From Clostridiales bacterium (GTDB lineage: Bacteria; Bacillota; Clostridia; Oscillospirales; Oscillospiraceae): DNA of 64,000 nt. Positions 9,353-17,718 of this stretch are shown piece by piece (positions within the stretch are counted from its first letter, which is position 1; each line of letters begins with the position of its first letter). Both the position numbers and the translations under genes were made by a program. Under the pieces are notes generated by a model, which saw nothing but the letters and a program-made list of their open reading frames with translations, was not told the origin of the DNA and did not search any database. The stretch lies in assembly GCA_004558025.1 (NCBI GenBank), contig SFEG01000002.1, forward strand, positions 1 through 64,000, written 5' to 3'.

Positions 9353-10522
9353 TTAAAAATCAAGTATTTTAACGCGCTTGCCCATCTTCTGCAGATTATT
9401 TGAAAGCTGCTTGAGTATCTGCATTTTTACATTGAAGTTAATAGGCAGACCGTCATGCGCAGGGTTTGCCGCGTGGCCGATGAACATGTTTATATCGGTA
9501 GCGTCCTCAAAAAGTATGCGTGCGGCAAGGGATGCCCCGTCTTTCTTATAGCACCAATTTTCAAAGCTGCGGTTATCCTTGACGTACGCCTTGGCGTAAT
9601 CCAAAATGCGGTCAACAGTTATGATGCCCTCGGTGACGAGGTCGACGCCCTGGATGTGCGATATTGGAGGTATGTCAGGGTCGGGAGAATTGTATTCTGT
9701 CTGTACCGTCGTGTGCAGATACTCCGCCGCGATCTTCGAGGTTGTGCCGCCGCAGACTATATGCTTTCCCTCCTTGGCGAAGAAAAGAGCCATCATGCGG
9801 TGATTGTCGCTTATATTCTCCGGCGGGCCGACAGCTATGTTGACCGTCTGGCGCTGGCGGATCTTGACTACGCACGCCGTTGCATCGTCAAAGGGCTTGC
9901 CGCCGTAGAGCTTATTGGTTTCCTCCATGAGGAGGTTTGTGAGAACATTTGAGGTAAGACCCGATTCGCTCAGCGGCTCCATGAATTTTGCTATCGCATC
10001 CCTGTCCCACGAAGAATTGAGCACACCGTTGTCACTTGCGTACAGCATGCCGTCCGACAGGGCAATGAACAGATCACCGTCGGCAAGGTCAATGCTTGAG
10101 CGGTATATGGTCTTCTCGCCTATCTTCATTGTTGAGAGCGGCAGCTCATCCTGAACACCGTTGCGGATAACGATGACATTGGGGTTTTCATACTGGATTA
10201 TGTCGGCATGGGCATTGTTCTCGAGCTTTATGATCGTAAAGGTGGAAAAAGCCGTTTTACGCTCAGAGCATATGGGCAGCGTATCGGCAATTGTCTCGAC
10301 CGCGTCGCGGATATCGAGCCCCGCGGCAAGCATTGTTGATATTATCGTTGATGTCAGCGTTGACAGTATGCTCGCCTTAACTCCGCTTCCCAGGCCGTCG
10401 GCAAGGACAACTATCGTCGAGTCGTCATTCTCGACGATCTCGACATGGTCGCCGCACAGCTGCTCGCCATCATGGTTAAGGCTCATATACGCTATCTCAC
10501 TGCAAAGATTATTATTCTTCAA
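9353..10522 (-). CDS. SpoIIE-type PP2C serine/threonine phosphatase linked to a sensory hydrogenase
   Basis: A 389-residue phosphatase of the SpoIIE/PP2C class. Metal-binding aspartates are visible in CGDHVEI (about residues 18-24) and VLADGLGSGVKAS (about 38-50), with a later ALSDGMLYASD segment near 158. The remaining 150 residues form an unassigned C-terminal domain. It has no membrane segment and lacks the stage II sporulation SpoIIE membrane region, so it is not SpoIIE itself. It overlaps the hydrogenase gene upstream by 11 nt. PP2C partners are known beside HydS-type hydrogenases, where they are thought to relay a redox or H2 signal. The target phosphoprotein is not identifiable here. 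Confidence 0.88.
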   Translation of the reverse strand: MKNNNLCSEIAYMSLNHDGEQLCGDHVEIVENDDSTIVVLADGLGSGVKASILSTLTSTIISTMLAAGLDIRDAVETIADTLPICSERKTAFSTFTIIKLENNAHADIIQYENPNVIVIRNGVQDELPLSTMKIGEKTIYRSSIDLADGDLFIALSDGMLYASDNGVLNSSWDRDAIAKFMEPLSESGLTSNVLTNLLMEETNKLYGGKPFDDATACVVKIRQRQTVNIAVGPPENISDNHRMMALFFAKEGKHIVCGGTTSKIAAEYLHTTVQTEYNSPDPDIPPISHIQGVDLVTEGIITVDRILDYAKAYVKDNRSFENWCYKKDGASLAARILFEDATDINMFIGHAANPAHDGLPINFNVKMQILKQLSNNLQKMGKRVKILDF

Positions 10523-12185
10523 GGCTCAGCGACTCCTTCAGTCTCGTCAGGGCGATCTTTGTCTCGGCGGTGGTCTCGCCGAGGAGCGAGGCTATCTCCT
10601 GAACGATGCGCATCTGGTTTTCAATGACGTTGTTGGTTATCTCCGCCGTCTGCTGGCTTATTGCCTTGCGGCGCATTGACTCTTCCTCTTCCTCGGTGAC
10701 ATCGGAGATGATGTCGATAAGTATCTTCGACGAATGGTCGTAGACTATGGTCTGTTCAAAATACTTCTCGTAGTCGGAGAAATAGCCGCGCAGCTTTTTG
10801 ACGGTCTTTCCGGTCTCAAGGCAGGTGAAAAACGGAGCCGTGTCGAGTATCCTCACAACGCTGTCGCCCAAAATATCCGACTCGTGGCTTATATTCATCA
10901 TTTTCATCGCCGTGCGGTTGAGCTGCTGCACTTCGAGATCCTCGTTGACAACAACGACGCCGCTCGGCATATTGTTGAGTATCTTATTGCTGAAGCGCTC
11001 GGCCCTATCCATGATAAAGGGCAGGCACATGCTGTAGTCTGCCGTGCCGCGGTAAATGGCAATAGCCTTGTCGCGGCATGTATTATATCCGCAGGAGCCG
11101 CAGTTGAGCTCATCCCCCTTCGCATTCTTTCCGAGCTTCGATAAGATAGCGCGTATCTCTGCCTCATTCGGAGTTTTTTTGTTCAGAGGAGTTCCAATAT
11201 ACTGAGTCATAAGCTTCTCGGGCTCGGGCTGCGGAACGTCGAAATCCTCCTTACCGACATTGCTCCACACGGAATAGATATGTCGAATCGGTGAGTTGAT
11301 ATACTTTTCCATTATAGGGCCTTCTATGCAGCTGCCGTCACACATGGCAAGCTCGAGGAAGCATTTATGTATGTTGCCGTTTTTAAGGTCGTTGAGGGCG
11401 TTCATGCAGTTTTTCGGGCCGTTTGTCGCAATGCACTGATATCCCGTGTCCGGGATATCCATGCTCCGTATTATCCCTCCCGTTACGGGGAAGCTGCGCG
11501 CCCTGCCGGGGAAGCTTTCGCCGAACTCATGCTCTATCTCGATCCCTGCTGATATTCGCATCTGGTCAAATTCCTCAAACGTGAGGACCGCATCGACGCA
11601 GGTTCCTTCGTACTCCTGCTTTTTCGCAACACAGGGACCTATGAAAACGACCTTGGCCTCCGGCATGCGTCGCTTTATGTCCATAGCGTGCGCTATCATA
11701 GGCGAAACGACCGGGGCAAGATACTGCCTAAGCTCGGGAAAGTGCTTTTCCACGAGGAGATTAAGCGACGCGCAGGATGAGGTTATTATAACGTCCTGCT
11801 TAGCCTCCCTGAGCAGTCTTTCATACTCGCGCTTAACGATAGTCGCGCCGATAGCCGTTTCCTCTGCATCGGTAAAGCCGAGCTCTATGAGCGCCTTACG
11901 CACGGAGTTTGCGCCGCAGTCCTCCCAGCAGGCATAAAACGACGGGTCAAAGCTCGCTATGACGGGCGTGGGGCTTTGCAGCATAACGTTTACGCGCTCG
12001 CGGTCATCAATTATCTCCTTTGCCTCCTGCGGACACACAACGAAGCACTGGCCGCACAGGATGCACTCATCGCTTATTATGTGCGCCTGATGTCCCGTAA
12101 ATCGGATGGATTTCACGGGGCATTTTCTTATGCACCTATGGCAGTTTTTGCAGTTTGATTTTTTTAGGTTGAGTACGCTTGGCAC
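10512..12185 (-). CDS. Sensory-type [FeFe] hydrogenase with PAS domain (HydS-like)
   Basis: A 557-residue iron-sulphur protein. Two [4Fe-4S] ferredoxin motifs come first (Cys12/15/18/22 and Cys41/44/47/51), then an H-cluster domain with candidate ligands Cys138 (TSSCASL), Cys185 (GPCVAKKQE), Cys282 and Cys286 (MCDGSC), then a further cysteine cluster (362, 365, 370, 387) and a PAS domain from about 400. The residue before Cys138 is serine, where catalytic hydrogenases have the proton-relay cysteine. This layout fits the putative sensory group rather than bulk H2 metabolism. The start is GTG, 8 nt after GGAGG. It is co-transcribed with the PP2C gene. Maturation genes hydEFG are not in the window. 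Confidence 0.9.
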   Translation of the reverse strand: MPSVLNLKKSNCKNCHRCIRKCPVKSIRFTGHQAHIISDECILCGQCFVVCPQEAKEIIDDRERVNVMLQSPTPVIASFDPSFYACWEDCGANSVRKALIELGFTDAEETAIGATIVKREYERLLREAKQDVIITSSCASLNLLVEKHFPELRQYLAPVVSPMIAHAMDIKRRMPEAKVVFIGPCVAKKQEYEGTCVDAVLTFEEFDQMRISAGIEIEHEFGESFPGRARSFPVTGGIIRSMDIPDTGYQCIATNGPKNCMNALNDLKNGNIHKCFLELAMCDGSCIEGPIMEKYINSPIRHIYSVWSNVGKEDFDVPQPEPEKLMTQYIGTPLNKKTPNEAEIRAILSKLGKNAKGDELNCGSCGYNTCRDKAIAIYRGTADYSMCLPFIMDRAERFSNKILNNMPSGVVVVNEDLEVQQLNRTAMKMMNISHESDILGDSVVRILDTAPFFTCLETGKTVKKLRGYFSDYEKYFEQTIVYDHSSKILIDIISDVTEEEEESMRRKAISQQTAEITNNVIENQMRIVQEIASLLGETTAETKIALTRLKESLSLEE

Positions 12186-12238
12186 AGCATCCGCCTCCTG
12201 TCATCTTAACGCTTATTTATCTCACACTTTGTCTGCTC

Positions 12239-12267
12239 AGTATAACACAAACCCGCACTTGCGACAA
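12239..12267 (-). promoter_or_regulatory. Promoter for the hydrogenase/phosphatase operon
   Basis: TTGTCG, 17 bp, TATACT, read on the minus strand, about 54 nt before the GTG start. Its -35 box overlaps that of the opposite promoter. Confidence 0.6.
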
Positions 12268-12270
12268 GTG
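12256..12270. promoter_or_regulatory. Candidate operator palindrome between divergent promoters
   Basis: Perfect dyad CACTTG-CGA-CAAGTG covering both divergent -35 boxes. A protein bound here would block both directions. No regulator gene lies adjacent. Confidence 0.5.
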
Positions 12271-12287
12271 ATATTAGGGTGTATAAT
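12259..12287 (+). promoter_or_regulatory. Promoter for the RseC/DHHW/MBOAT operon
   Basis: TTGCGA, 17 bp, TATAAT, ending 19 nt before the ATG of the RseC-like gene. Confidence 0.7.
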
Positions 12288-12306
12288 CTGCGAAGGTGAT
12301 GTATAA

Positions 12307-12729
12307 ATGCTTCAGGAAGCAATAGTAACTAAAATTCGTGATGACGGACTTGCGGAGGTCGTCGTTGAGCGTCTCGGCATATGCGGCGGAGACTGCAACG
12401 GCTGCAATGAGTGCAAATACGAGCATCTCATGAAGTCCGTTGTGCAAAATCCCATTGGCGCACAGCGCGGCCAGCACGTAATGATAGAAACACCGACAAA
12501 AGGCGTTGTAAAAGGTGCGCTGGCCATCTATGTTCTGCCGCTTGTAATGCTTATTTTGGGTTATCTTATAGCTGCCGCCCTGTCGCTCGGCGAATCGGCC
12601 TGCATTATAGCAGCCTTTGCCGCGTCCGTACTCGGTATAGTCATAGCCATTGTCATAAGCCGCGCCCGCCACAGCGCAGACCCCACCCCGACAAAAATAG
12701 TGAGTGTGATACAGTCAGATGCAAAATAA
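12307..12729 (+). CDS. RseC/MucC-family membrane redox protein
   Basis: A 140-residue protein of the SoxR-reducing/RseC family. A cysteine-rich N-terminal region (GICGGDCNGCNEC, about residues 24-36) is followed by two predicted membrane helices (about 74-92 and 97-118). RseC partners are usually Rnf-type electron-transfer systems; none is seen here. Its divergent placement from the sensory hydrogenase, sharing one operator region, suggests both answer the same redox cue, which is inference. The ATG follows GAAGGTGAT. Its end overlaps the next gene by 11 nt, so it appears to lead an operon with the acyltransferase pair. Confidence 0.82.
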   Translation: MLQEAIVTKIRDDGLAEVVVERLGICGGDCNGCNECKYEHLMKSVVQNPIGAQRGQHVMIETPTKGVVKGALAIYVLPLVMLILGYLIAAALSLGESACIIAAFAASVLGIVIAIVISRARHSADPTPTKIVSVIQSDAK

Positions 12730-13870
12730 AATCTCCAAAATAAACAGGGCTTTTTTCCTGCTCCTTGTGTTTATACTTCTCGCCGGACTTCTGACGACGG
12801 TTTTCTTTCCGGACGAAATAAACTACTACGAAAACCGCTATGCCAATAAGCTCTCTCCTCTCACCGGTGCGGCATACGCCGACGGCAGTTTTCAGGACGC
12901 AATGGAGAGTGCGCTTTCGGATCAGGTCCAGTTTTCGCGGCTTGCAAAAAAGTGCTACAACTATGCGCTGGCAAGCTCGGCGGTACCGTTTGTAAGTCTG
13001 CTCGAAAACAGCACTCACGACTATGTGTATTCAAACGGTATTGCGTTTTACGAGGGCAAGATAGTATATACTCAAACCGGACTGGACTGGAGAAAAGATG
13101 CGCTGGACGCTAAAGCCGAGAATCTGAATGCTGCCATTGCAGCTCACCCGGAGCTTGAATTTTATGCGTATTACATAGAAAAAGACACCGATATAAACTT
13201 CACTACAGGTCAAAAGCTCGGTGCGTCGCAATATATGTTCTCCATGCTCAACATACCGCAGGAGCGTAAGGTAATATATGAGATCGACAGCTTTAAAGAT
13301 TTTGACGAGCGGTTTTATGATACGGATCATCACTGGAACTATATCGGCTCATATGAGGGATATAAGGACATTATTTCTCTTTTAAGCGGCGATGAGCCGC
13401 TTGAGCCGACCGATGTTTTTCATTCCGGACTGCGTTTTGCCGGCAGCAAGGCGATGTCACTCGGGAAATTCTATACGGACGAGATGAGTATATACCTTTT
13501 TGACTATCCGCCTATGACGATCACGGTAAACGGTCAGCAGGCCGACTACGGTCAGCAGGACAAGCTTGTAAACGGAGAACTGACCCAAGTATCCTACGGA
13601 GCGGTTTACGGCGGCGATGACGGCGAAGTTGTGTTCGATACCGGCAAGGACGGAGACAACATACTTATCATCGGCGAATCTTATGACAATGCTGTTTTAA
13701 AGCTTCTGGCCGGCCATTTTTCCAAAACCTACAGCATTGATCTTCGCAATTATGAGGCTGCCTTCGGAAAAAAATTCGACTTTGACGAATATGTCAGTCA
13801 GCACGATATAACTAAAGTGCTCCTAATAGGAAATGTCGACTATTACGTCGCAGACGAATTTATGATCTGA
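12719..13870 (+). CDS. DHHW-family protein, partner of MBOAT acyltransferase
   Basis: A 383-residue, probably exported, membrane-anchored protein. An N-terminal hydrophobic helix (about residues 10-30) is followed by a domain carrying the family hallmark YDTDHHWNYIGSYEGY (about 200-215) and a late GESYDNAVL segment near 315 that resembles a GDSL-type serine block. DHHW and AlgX/AlgJ-type proteins work outside the membrane with MBOAT proteins to O-acylate surface polysaccharide. The MBOAT gene follows after 13 nt, which supports that pairing. It overlaps the RseC-like gene by 11 nt. The polymer acylated cannot be told. Confidence 0.85.
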   Translation: MQNKISKINRAFFLLLVFILLAGLLTTVFFPDEINYYENRYANKLSPLTGAAYADGSFQDAMESALSDQVQFSRLAKKCYNYALASSAVPFVSLLENSTHDYVYSNGIAFYEGKIVYTQTGLDWRKDALDAKAENLNAAIAAHPELEFYAYYIEKDTDINFTTGQKLGASQYMFSMLNIPQERKVIYEIDSFKDFDERFYDTDHHWNYIGSYEGYKDIISLLSGDEPLEPTDVFHSGLRFAGSKAMSLGKFYTDEMSIYLFDYPPMTITVNGQQADYGQQDKLVNGELTQVSYGAVYGGDDGEVVFDTGKDGDNILIIGESYDNAVLKLLAGHFSKTYSIDLRNYEAAFGKKFDFDEYVSQHDITKVLLIGNVDYYVADEFMI

Positions 13871-13883
13871 TCGGAAAAACAGT

Positions 13884-15281
13884 ATGCTCTTTTCAAGTCT
13901 GACATTTATATATTTCTTTCTGCCGACGGTACTTATACTGTACTTTGTTATTAAGAACCGCACATGGCGCAACGCAGTTTTACTCATCGCATCTCTTGTG
14001 TTTTATTCATGGGGCGAGCCGAAGTATGTGTTTTTGATGCTGGCGTCAACGCTTGCCGCATGGCTGTGCGGACTGGCTATGGACAGGACAAGAGAACGCA
14101 AGGCATTATCGCGCGCGATACTTATCATATCGCTCGTTCTCATGCTTGGCAGCCTCGCAGTGTTCAAATACCTCAACTTCTTTGTTGAAAATCTCAACAG
14201 GATAGACGGCATTGCACTGAAGGTTCAAAGCATTGCACTGCCAATCGGCATAAGCTTCTACACATTTCAGATACTTTCATACCTCATCGACCTCTATTGG
14301 GGCAAGGTCAGCGTTCAGAAAAGCTATTTTCGCTTCACGCTGTACGTCAGCTTCTTCCCTCAGCTTATAGCCGGCCCCATAGTTCGCTATGAGACCGTAG
14401 AGCGTGAGATTTCGCTCAGGCACGAGAACTGGGACGATGCCGTTAGCGGAATGCGCAGGTTTACGCTCGGCCTTGCGAAAAAGGTCCTCATAGCGAACAA
14501 CGTTGCCGCCGTCGCCGTTTATATTTACTCATCAAACAGCGCCGGCAGCGCGGCCTACTGGCTGGCTGCAATATGCTACACGCTGCAGATATACTTCGAC
14601 TTTTCGGGCTACAGCGATATGGCCATCGGCCTCGGACGCATGTTCGGTTTTCACTTTCTTGAAAACTTCAACTACCCTTACATATCAAAATCGGTCACCG
14701 AATTCTGGCGCCGCTGGCATATAAGCCTGTCGAGCTGGTTTCGCGACTACGTCTATATCCCTCTCGGCGGCAATCGCGTGAAAAAGCAGCGCTGGATACT
14801 GAATATTCTTATCGTATGGACGCTCACGGGCTTTTGGCACGGCGCACAGTGGAACTTCGTTTTGTGGGGATTGTATTACGCCGTTTTACTTCTGTGCGAA
14901 AAGCTGTTTTGGGGAAAGGCGCTCGAAAAGCTGCCCGCCGCAGTTCGATGGCTATATACAATGTTCATCGTTACCGTCGGCTGGGTGTTGTTTGACATTA
15001 CGGACTTTTCCAAGCTCGGGCATGTGCTCGGCGTGATGTTCAGCTTCACTCCAACGAGCTGGGCAACGCTTTTATCGGGCGATGTGTCAAAGCTTTTCAA
15101 TCTCGCGTTTATCATCCCCGGCATTTTGTTCTCGTTCCCTATAGCAAAGAAAATAAGCTTCGGCGGAAGAAGCGCTGCTTCGGCTATAGCGGCAAACTGC
15201 CTCTACATCTTGCTCTTTGCCCTGTGCATAGCGTTTATTATGAGCTCAAGCTACAATCCGTTTATATACTTCAGATTCTGA
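13884..15281 (+). CDS. MBOAT family O-acyltransferase (AlgI/DltB-like)
   Basis: Polytopic membrane protein of 465 residues that moves acyl groups across the membrane onto cell-envelope polymers. It has many hydrophobic helices and the two MBOAT hallmarks: SVTEFWRRWHISLSSWFRD (about 270-288) and the catalytic-histidine region LTGFWHGAQWNFVLWG (about 312-327). Size matches AlgI. Its DHHW partner lies directly upstream, making an acylation cassette like algI/algX. D-alanyl lipoteichoic acid transfer (DltB) is less likely because dltA and dltC are absent. A terminator follows the stop codon at once. Confidence 0.92.
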   Translation: MLFSSLTFIYFFLPTVLILYFVIKNRTWRNAVLLIASLVFYSWGEPKYVFLMLASTLAAWLCGLAMDRTRERKALSRAILIISLVLMLGSLAVFKYLNFFVENLNRIDGIALKVQSIALPIGISFYTFQILSYLIDLYWGKVSVQKSYFRFTLYVSFFPQLIAGPIVRYETVEREISLRHENWDDAVSGMRRFTLGLAKKVLIANNVAAVAVYIYSSNSAGSAAYWLAAICYTLQIYFDFSGYSDMAIGLGRMFGFHFLENFNYPYISKSVTEFWRRWHISLSSWFRDYVYIPLGGNRVKKQRWILNILIVWTLTGFWHGAQWNFVLWGLYYAVLLLCEKLFWGKALEKLPAAVRWLYTMFIVTVGWVLFDITDFSKLGHVLGVMFSFTPTSWATLLSGDVSKLFNLAFIIPGILFSFPIAKKISFGGRSAASAIAANCLYILLFALCIAFIMSSSYNPFIYFRF

Positions 15282-15282
15282 G

Positions 15283-15306
15283 AAAGCCGCCCTTGGGCGG
15301 TTTTCT
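15283..15306 (+). terminator. Intrinsic terminator of the acyltransferase operon
   Basis: CCGCCC, TT, GGGCGG then TTTTC, 2 nt past the MBOAT stop codon. AAAG on the 5' side extends the stem. Confidence 0.8.
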
Positions 15307-15387
15307 TGCTATAAAAAACTTTGCTTTTGCGCAATATCTGTGATAGTATATTAATCCGTGTGAAAAATAATTTGGAGAGAAGCATAT

Positions 15388-16980
15388 ATGGCTGATATCA
15401 GAAAGGAAATCGAACGGCGCAGAACATTTGCGATAATCTCGCACCCTGACGCCGGCAAAACAACGCTTACGGAAAAGCTGCTGCTCTACGGCGGGGCGAT
15501 ACAGCTCGCGGGCTCTGTAAAGGGCAAAGCTACGGCGCGTCATGCCGTATCCGACTGGATGGAGCTTGAAAAGCAGCGCGGAATTTCTATAAGTTCGTCG
15601 GTAATGCAGTTTGAATATAACGGCTACTGCATCAACATACTTGACACTCCGGGACACCAGGACTTTTCAGAGGATACCTACCGCACGCTCATGGCCGCCG
15701 ACAGCGCCGTAATGGTCATCGACGCGGCAAAGGGCATCGAGCCGCAGACGAGAAAGCTCTTTAAGATCTGCGCGATGCGCAATATACCCATCTTCACCTT
15801 TATAAACAAGCTCGACCGCGAGGCAAGAAGCCCGTATGATCTTATGGAGGAGCTCGAGCAGGAGTTCGGCATCGGTACTTATCCAATGAACTGGCCCATA
15901 GGCTGCGGCATCGACTTTAAGGGCGTATATGACCGCGAAAAGCGCGAGATACTCGCATTCAACGAATTCCACCGCGGTCAGGACAAGATAAAGGCCATTG
16001 AGTGCAGCCTTGACGATACCGAGACGCTCGACAGCCTGATCGGTGAAAAGCTGCGCAGAACGCTATGCGACGACGTTGAGCTTTTGGACGGCGCGGGCTA
16101 CGAGTTTGATATCGAGCAGGTGCGCGACGGTAAGCTGAGCCCCGTGTTCTTCGGCTCGGCGCTCAACAACTTCGGCATTGAGCCGTTTTTGGAGAGCTTC
16201 CTTGACATGACCATGCCTCCCCTGCCGCGCAAGGCGGGCGACGAGATCGTCGATCCGTTTACCGACAAATTCTCAGCCTTTGTGTTCAAAATTCAGGCAA
16301 ACATGAACAAGGCTCACCGTGACAGGATTGCGTTCATGCGCATATGCTCAGGCAGATTCGAGCGCGACAAGGAATACTTCCACGTCCAGGGCGGCAAGGC
16401 AATTCGCCTCGCGCAGCCGCAGCAGCTCATGGCTCAGGAGCGTGCGATAATAAACGAGGCCTATGCCGGAGATATCATCGGCGTTTTCGACCCCGGCATT
16501 TTCTCGATAGGCGACACGATATGCGACAAGGGCATGAAGGTGGAGTTTGAGGGCATACCGACCTTCGCACCCGAAATCTTCGCGGGCGTTGAGCGTATCG
16601 ACACGATGAAGCGCAAGCAGTTCGAAAAGGGCATCATGCAGATAGCTCAGGAGGGCGCGATACAGATATTCCACGAGCCGTACACCGGCGTTGAAGAGAT
16701 CATAGTCGGCGTTGTCGGCATACTTCAGCTCGAGGTGCTCGAATACAGGCTGAAAAACGAGTACGGCGTTGATGTGCGCCGTCGCAGCATGCCGTACGAG
16801 GTCGTGCGCTGGATAGATAACGAGGGGCTCAACCCCAATGATCTCAACCTCACGAGCGACACGAAGTGGGTTCAGGATTTCCGCGGAAATAATCTGTTGC
16901 TGTTCACCTCCGAATGGTGTGTGAACTGGGCACTGACGAAAAATCCGGGCCTTGAGCTCAGGGAATTCAACAGAGAATAA
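15388..16980 (+). CDS. prfC: Peptide chain release factor 3
   Basis: Translational GTPase that recycles RF1 and RF2 after termination. The 530 residues match RF3 (about 525-530). GTPase motifs are in order: G1 SHPDAGKTTLTEKL (residues 17-30), the switch region ISISSSVM, G3 DTPGHQDFSE (near 88) and G4 NKLDREA (near 141). The RF3-type C-terminal part, rather than an EF-G domain IV, follows. GGAGAGAAG precedes the ATG. It is monocistronic, with a terminator on each side. Confidence 0.96.
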   Translation: MADIRKEIERRRTFAIISHPDAGKTTLTEKLLLYGGAIQLAGSVKGKATARHAVSDWMELEKQRGISISSSVMQFEYNGYCINILDTPGHQDFSEDTYRTLMAADSAVMVIDAAKGIEPQTRKLFKICAMRNIPIFTFINKLDREARSPYDLMEELEQEFGIGTYPMNWPIGCGIDFKGVYDREKREILAFNEFHRGQDKIKAIECSLDDTETLDSLIGEKLRRTLCDDVELLDGAGYEFDIEQVRDGKLSPVFFGSALNNFGIEPFLESFLDMTMPPLPRKAGDEIVDPFTDKFSAFVFKIQANMNKAHRDRIAFMRICSGRFERDKEYFHVQGGKAIRLAQPQQLMAQERAIINEAYAGDIIGVFDPGIFSIGDTICDKGMKVEFEGIPTFAPEIFAGVERIDTMKRKQFEKGIMQIAQEGAIQIFHEPYTGVEEIIVGVVGILQLEVLEYRLKNEYGVDVRRRSMPYEVVRWIDNEGLNPNDLNLTSDTKWVQDFRGNNLLLFTSEWCVNWALTKNPGLELREFNRE

Positions 16981-16987
16981 AAAATTT

Positions 16988-17022
16988 GCACCGCATGGTT
17001 TTCCATGCGGTGCGGTGTATTT
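16988..17022 (+). terminator. Intrinsic terminator of prfC
   Basis: Perfect 11-bp stem GCACCGCATGG / CCATGCGGTGC with a TTTT loop, 7 nt past the stop. The downstream T-run is weak (GGTGTATTTT). Confidence 0.7.
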
Positions 17023-17189
17023 TGTGGGGCTCTACCGTGCCCTTCCCTTGTGGCTTATTGTATTAGTTATGATAGCACATTTTTTGCGCTCCTGAAATTC
17101 GCAGTTATTCCAAACTTACGTATAACTTTTTGTGAGTTTTTCACAAACTTGTCAAATGACGCACGAATTTTCGCCAATTTCAGGCCGAG

Positions 17190-17219
17190 CGCCGGGACAA
17201 AAGCCCCGGCGTTTTAGTT
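17190..17219 (+). terminator. Terminator-like hairpin in a gene-free stretch
   Basis: CGCCGGG / CCCGGCG with an 8-nt loop, followed on the plus strand by TTTTAGTTT. No plus-strand gene lies directly before it apart from prfC, so it may be a second prfC terminator. The bases from 17023 to 17189 hold nothing I recognise apart from a small TTTGTGAG...CACAAA hairpin. Confidence 0.4.
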
Positions 17220-17239
17220 TATGTCTTGTTATGCTGCAT

Positions 17240-17395
17240 TTAATTTTTGCCGAAAAGTTTGTCAAGCAGGTTCTTGACCGTGCTTATCGTATCCTGGAAC
17301 CATGCACGGATAGTATCATCGGCAAATGACATTGTCGGCACCAATAACACCACCATCAGCAGTGCAAGCAGCAGGCCCAACACTCTTTTCTTCAT
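17240..17395 (-). CDS. Small secreted peptide, 51 residues
   Basis: Not a recognised family. The start is fixed by GAGG 6 nt before the ATG at 17395; longer in-frame readings run into the repeat element. Residues 1-25 form a clean signal peptide: MKKR, a leucine/valine-rich core, then PTMSFA before the likely cut. The mature part would be only about 26 residues (DDTIRAWFQDT...LDKLFGKN) with hydrophobic residues at helical spacing (I, W, F, I, V, L, L, L, F), which suggests an amphipathic helix. It could be a signalling or membrane-active peptide. No modification, export or immunity genes are beside it. The 5' side is bounded by repeat copy 1. Confidence 0.6.
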   Translation of the reverse strand: MKKRVLGLLLALLMVVLLVPTMSFADDTIRAWFQDTISTVKNLLDKLFGKN

Positions 17396-17456
17396 TACTT
17401 TCCTCATAATACTTTTTTCGCGCAACTGTCGCAAGGTATACTTTTTGACAGCTGCA

Positions 17457-17672
17457 CTTTTTGCGGCGATTTGACGCTTTGCCGATACGGATATTGCGGT
17501 GTCCCAACCGGAGACTGCGGAGAAAACCGAAGCAAGCGGAATGGGCAAGCCCATTCCCTACACGGTGCGGCGCACTGCTGCTGTGCGATGCAAACCCGGT
17601 TTCGTCGGCAGCTGCGACACCGGGCTGACGCAATATGCGTATCCGTAGCTGCGTCAATGCGCCTCTAAAAAG
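17457..17672. repeat. MITE-like element, copy 1 (216 bp)
   Basis: Non-coding element bounded by imperfect inverted ends of about 45 bp. Both ends begin CTTTTT, then carry GGCG, ATTGACGC (ATTTGACGC on the left), GATACG and ATATTGCG in the same order. Inside is a hairpin GGAATGGGC-AA-GCCCATTCC followed by CCTACACGGTGCGGCGCA. The right end touches the T-rich tail of the UbiB-gene terminator. It shares its ends, hairpin and spacer with copy 2 at 19836-20195 in the same orientation. No transposase is encoded and no clear target duplication is seen. It fills the gene-free stretch 17396-17718. Confidence 0.75.
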
Positions 17673-17704
17673 AAGAAAGCACCCAGGTCATGTGACCTGG
17701 GTGC
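17673..17704 (-). terminator. Intrinsic terminator of the UbiB-family kinase gene
   Basis: Eleven-base arms GCACCCAGGTC / GACCTGGGTGC with an ATGT loop. The minus-strand tail is TTTCTTCTTTTT, which runs into the end of repeat copy 1. Confidence 0.9.
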
Positions 17705-17718
17705 TCCCCTTCCATCCA

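Noticed and set aside
9353..10522. Stage II sporulation phosphatase SpoIIE
   Set aside because: The phosphatase has no membrane region and is joined to a hydrogenase gene; only the catalytic fold is shared.
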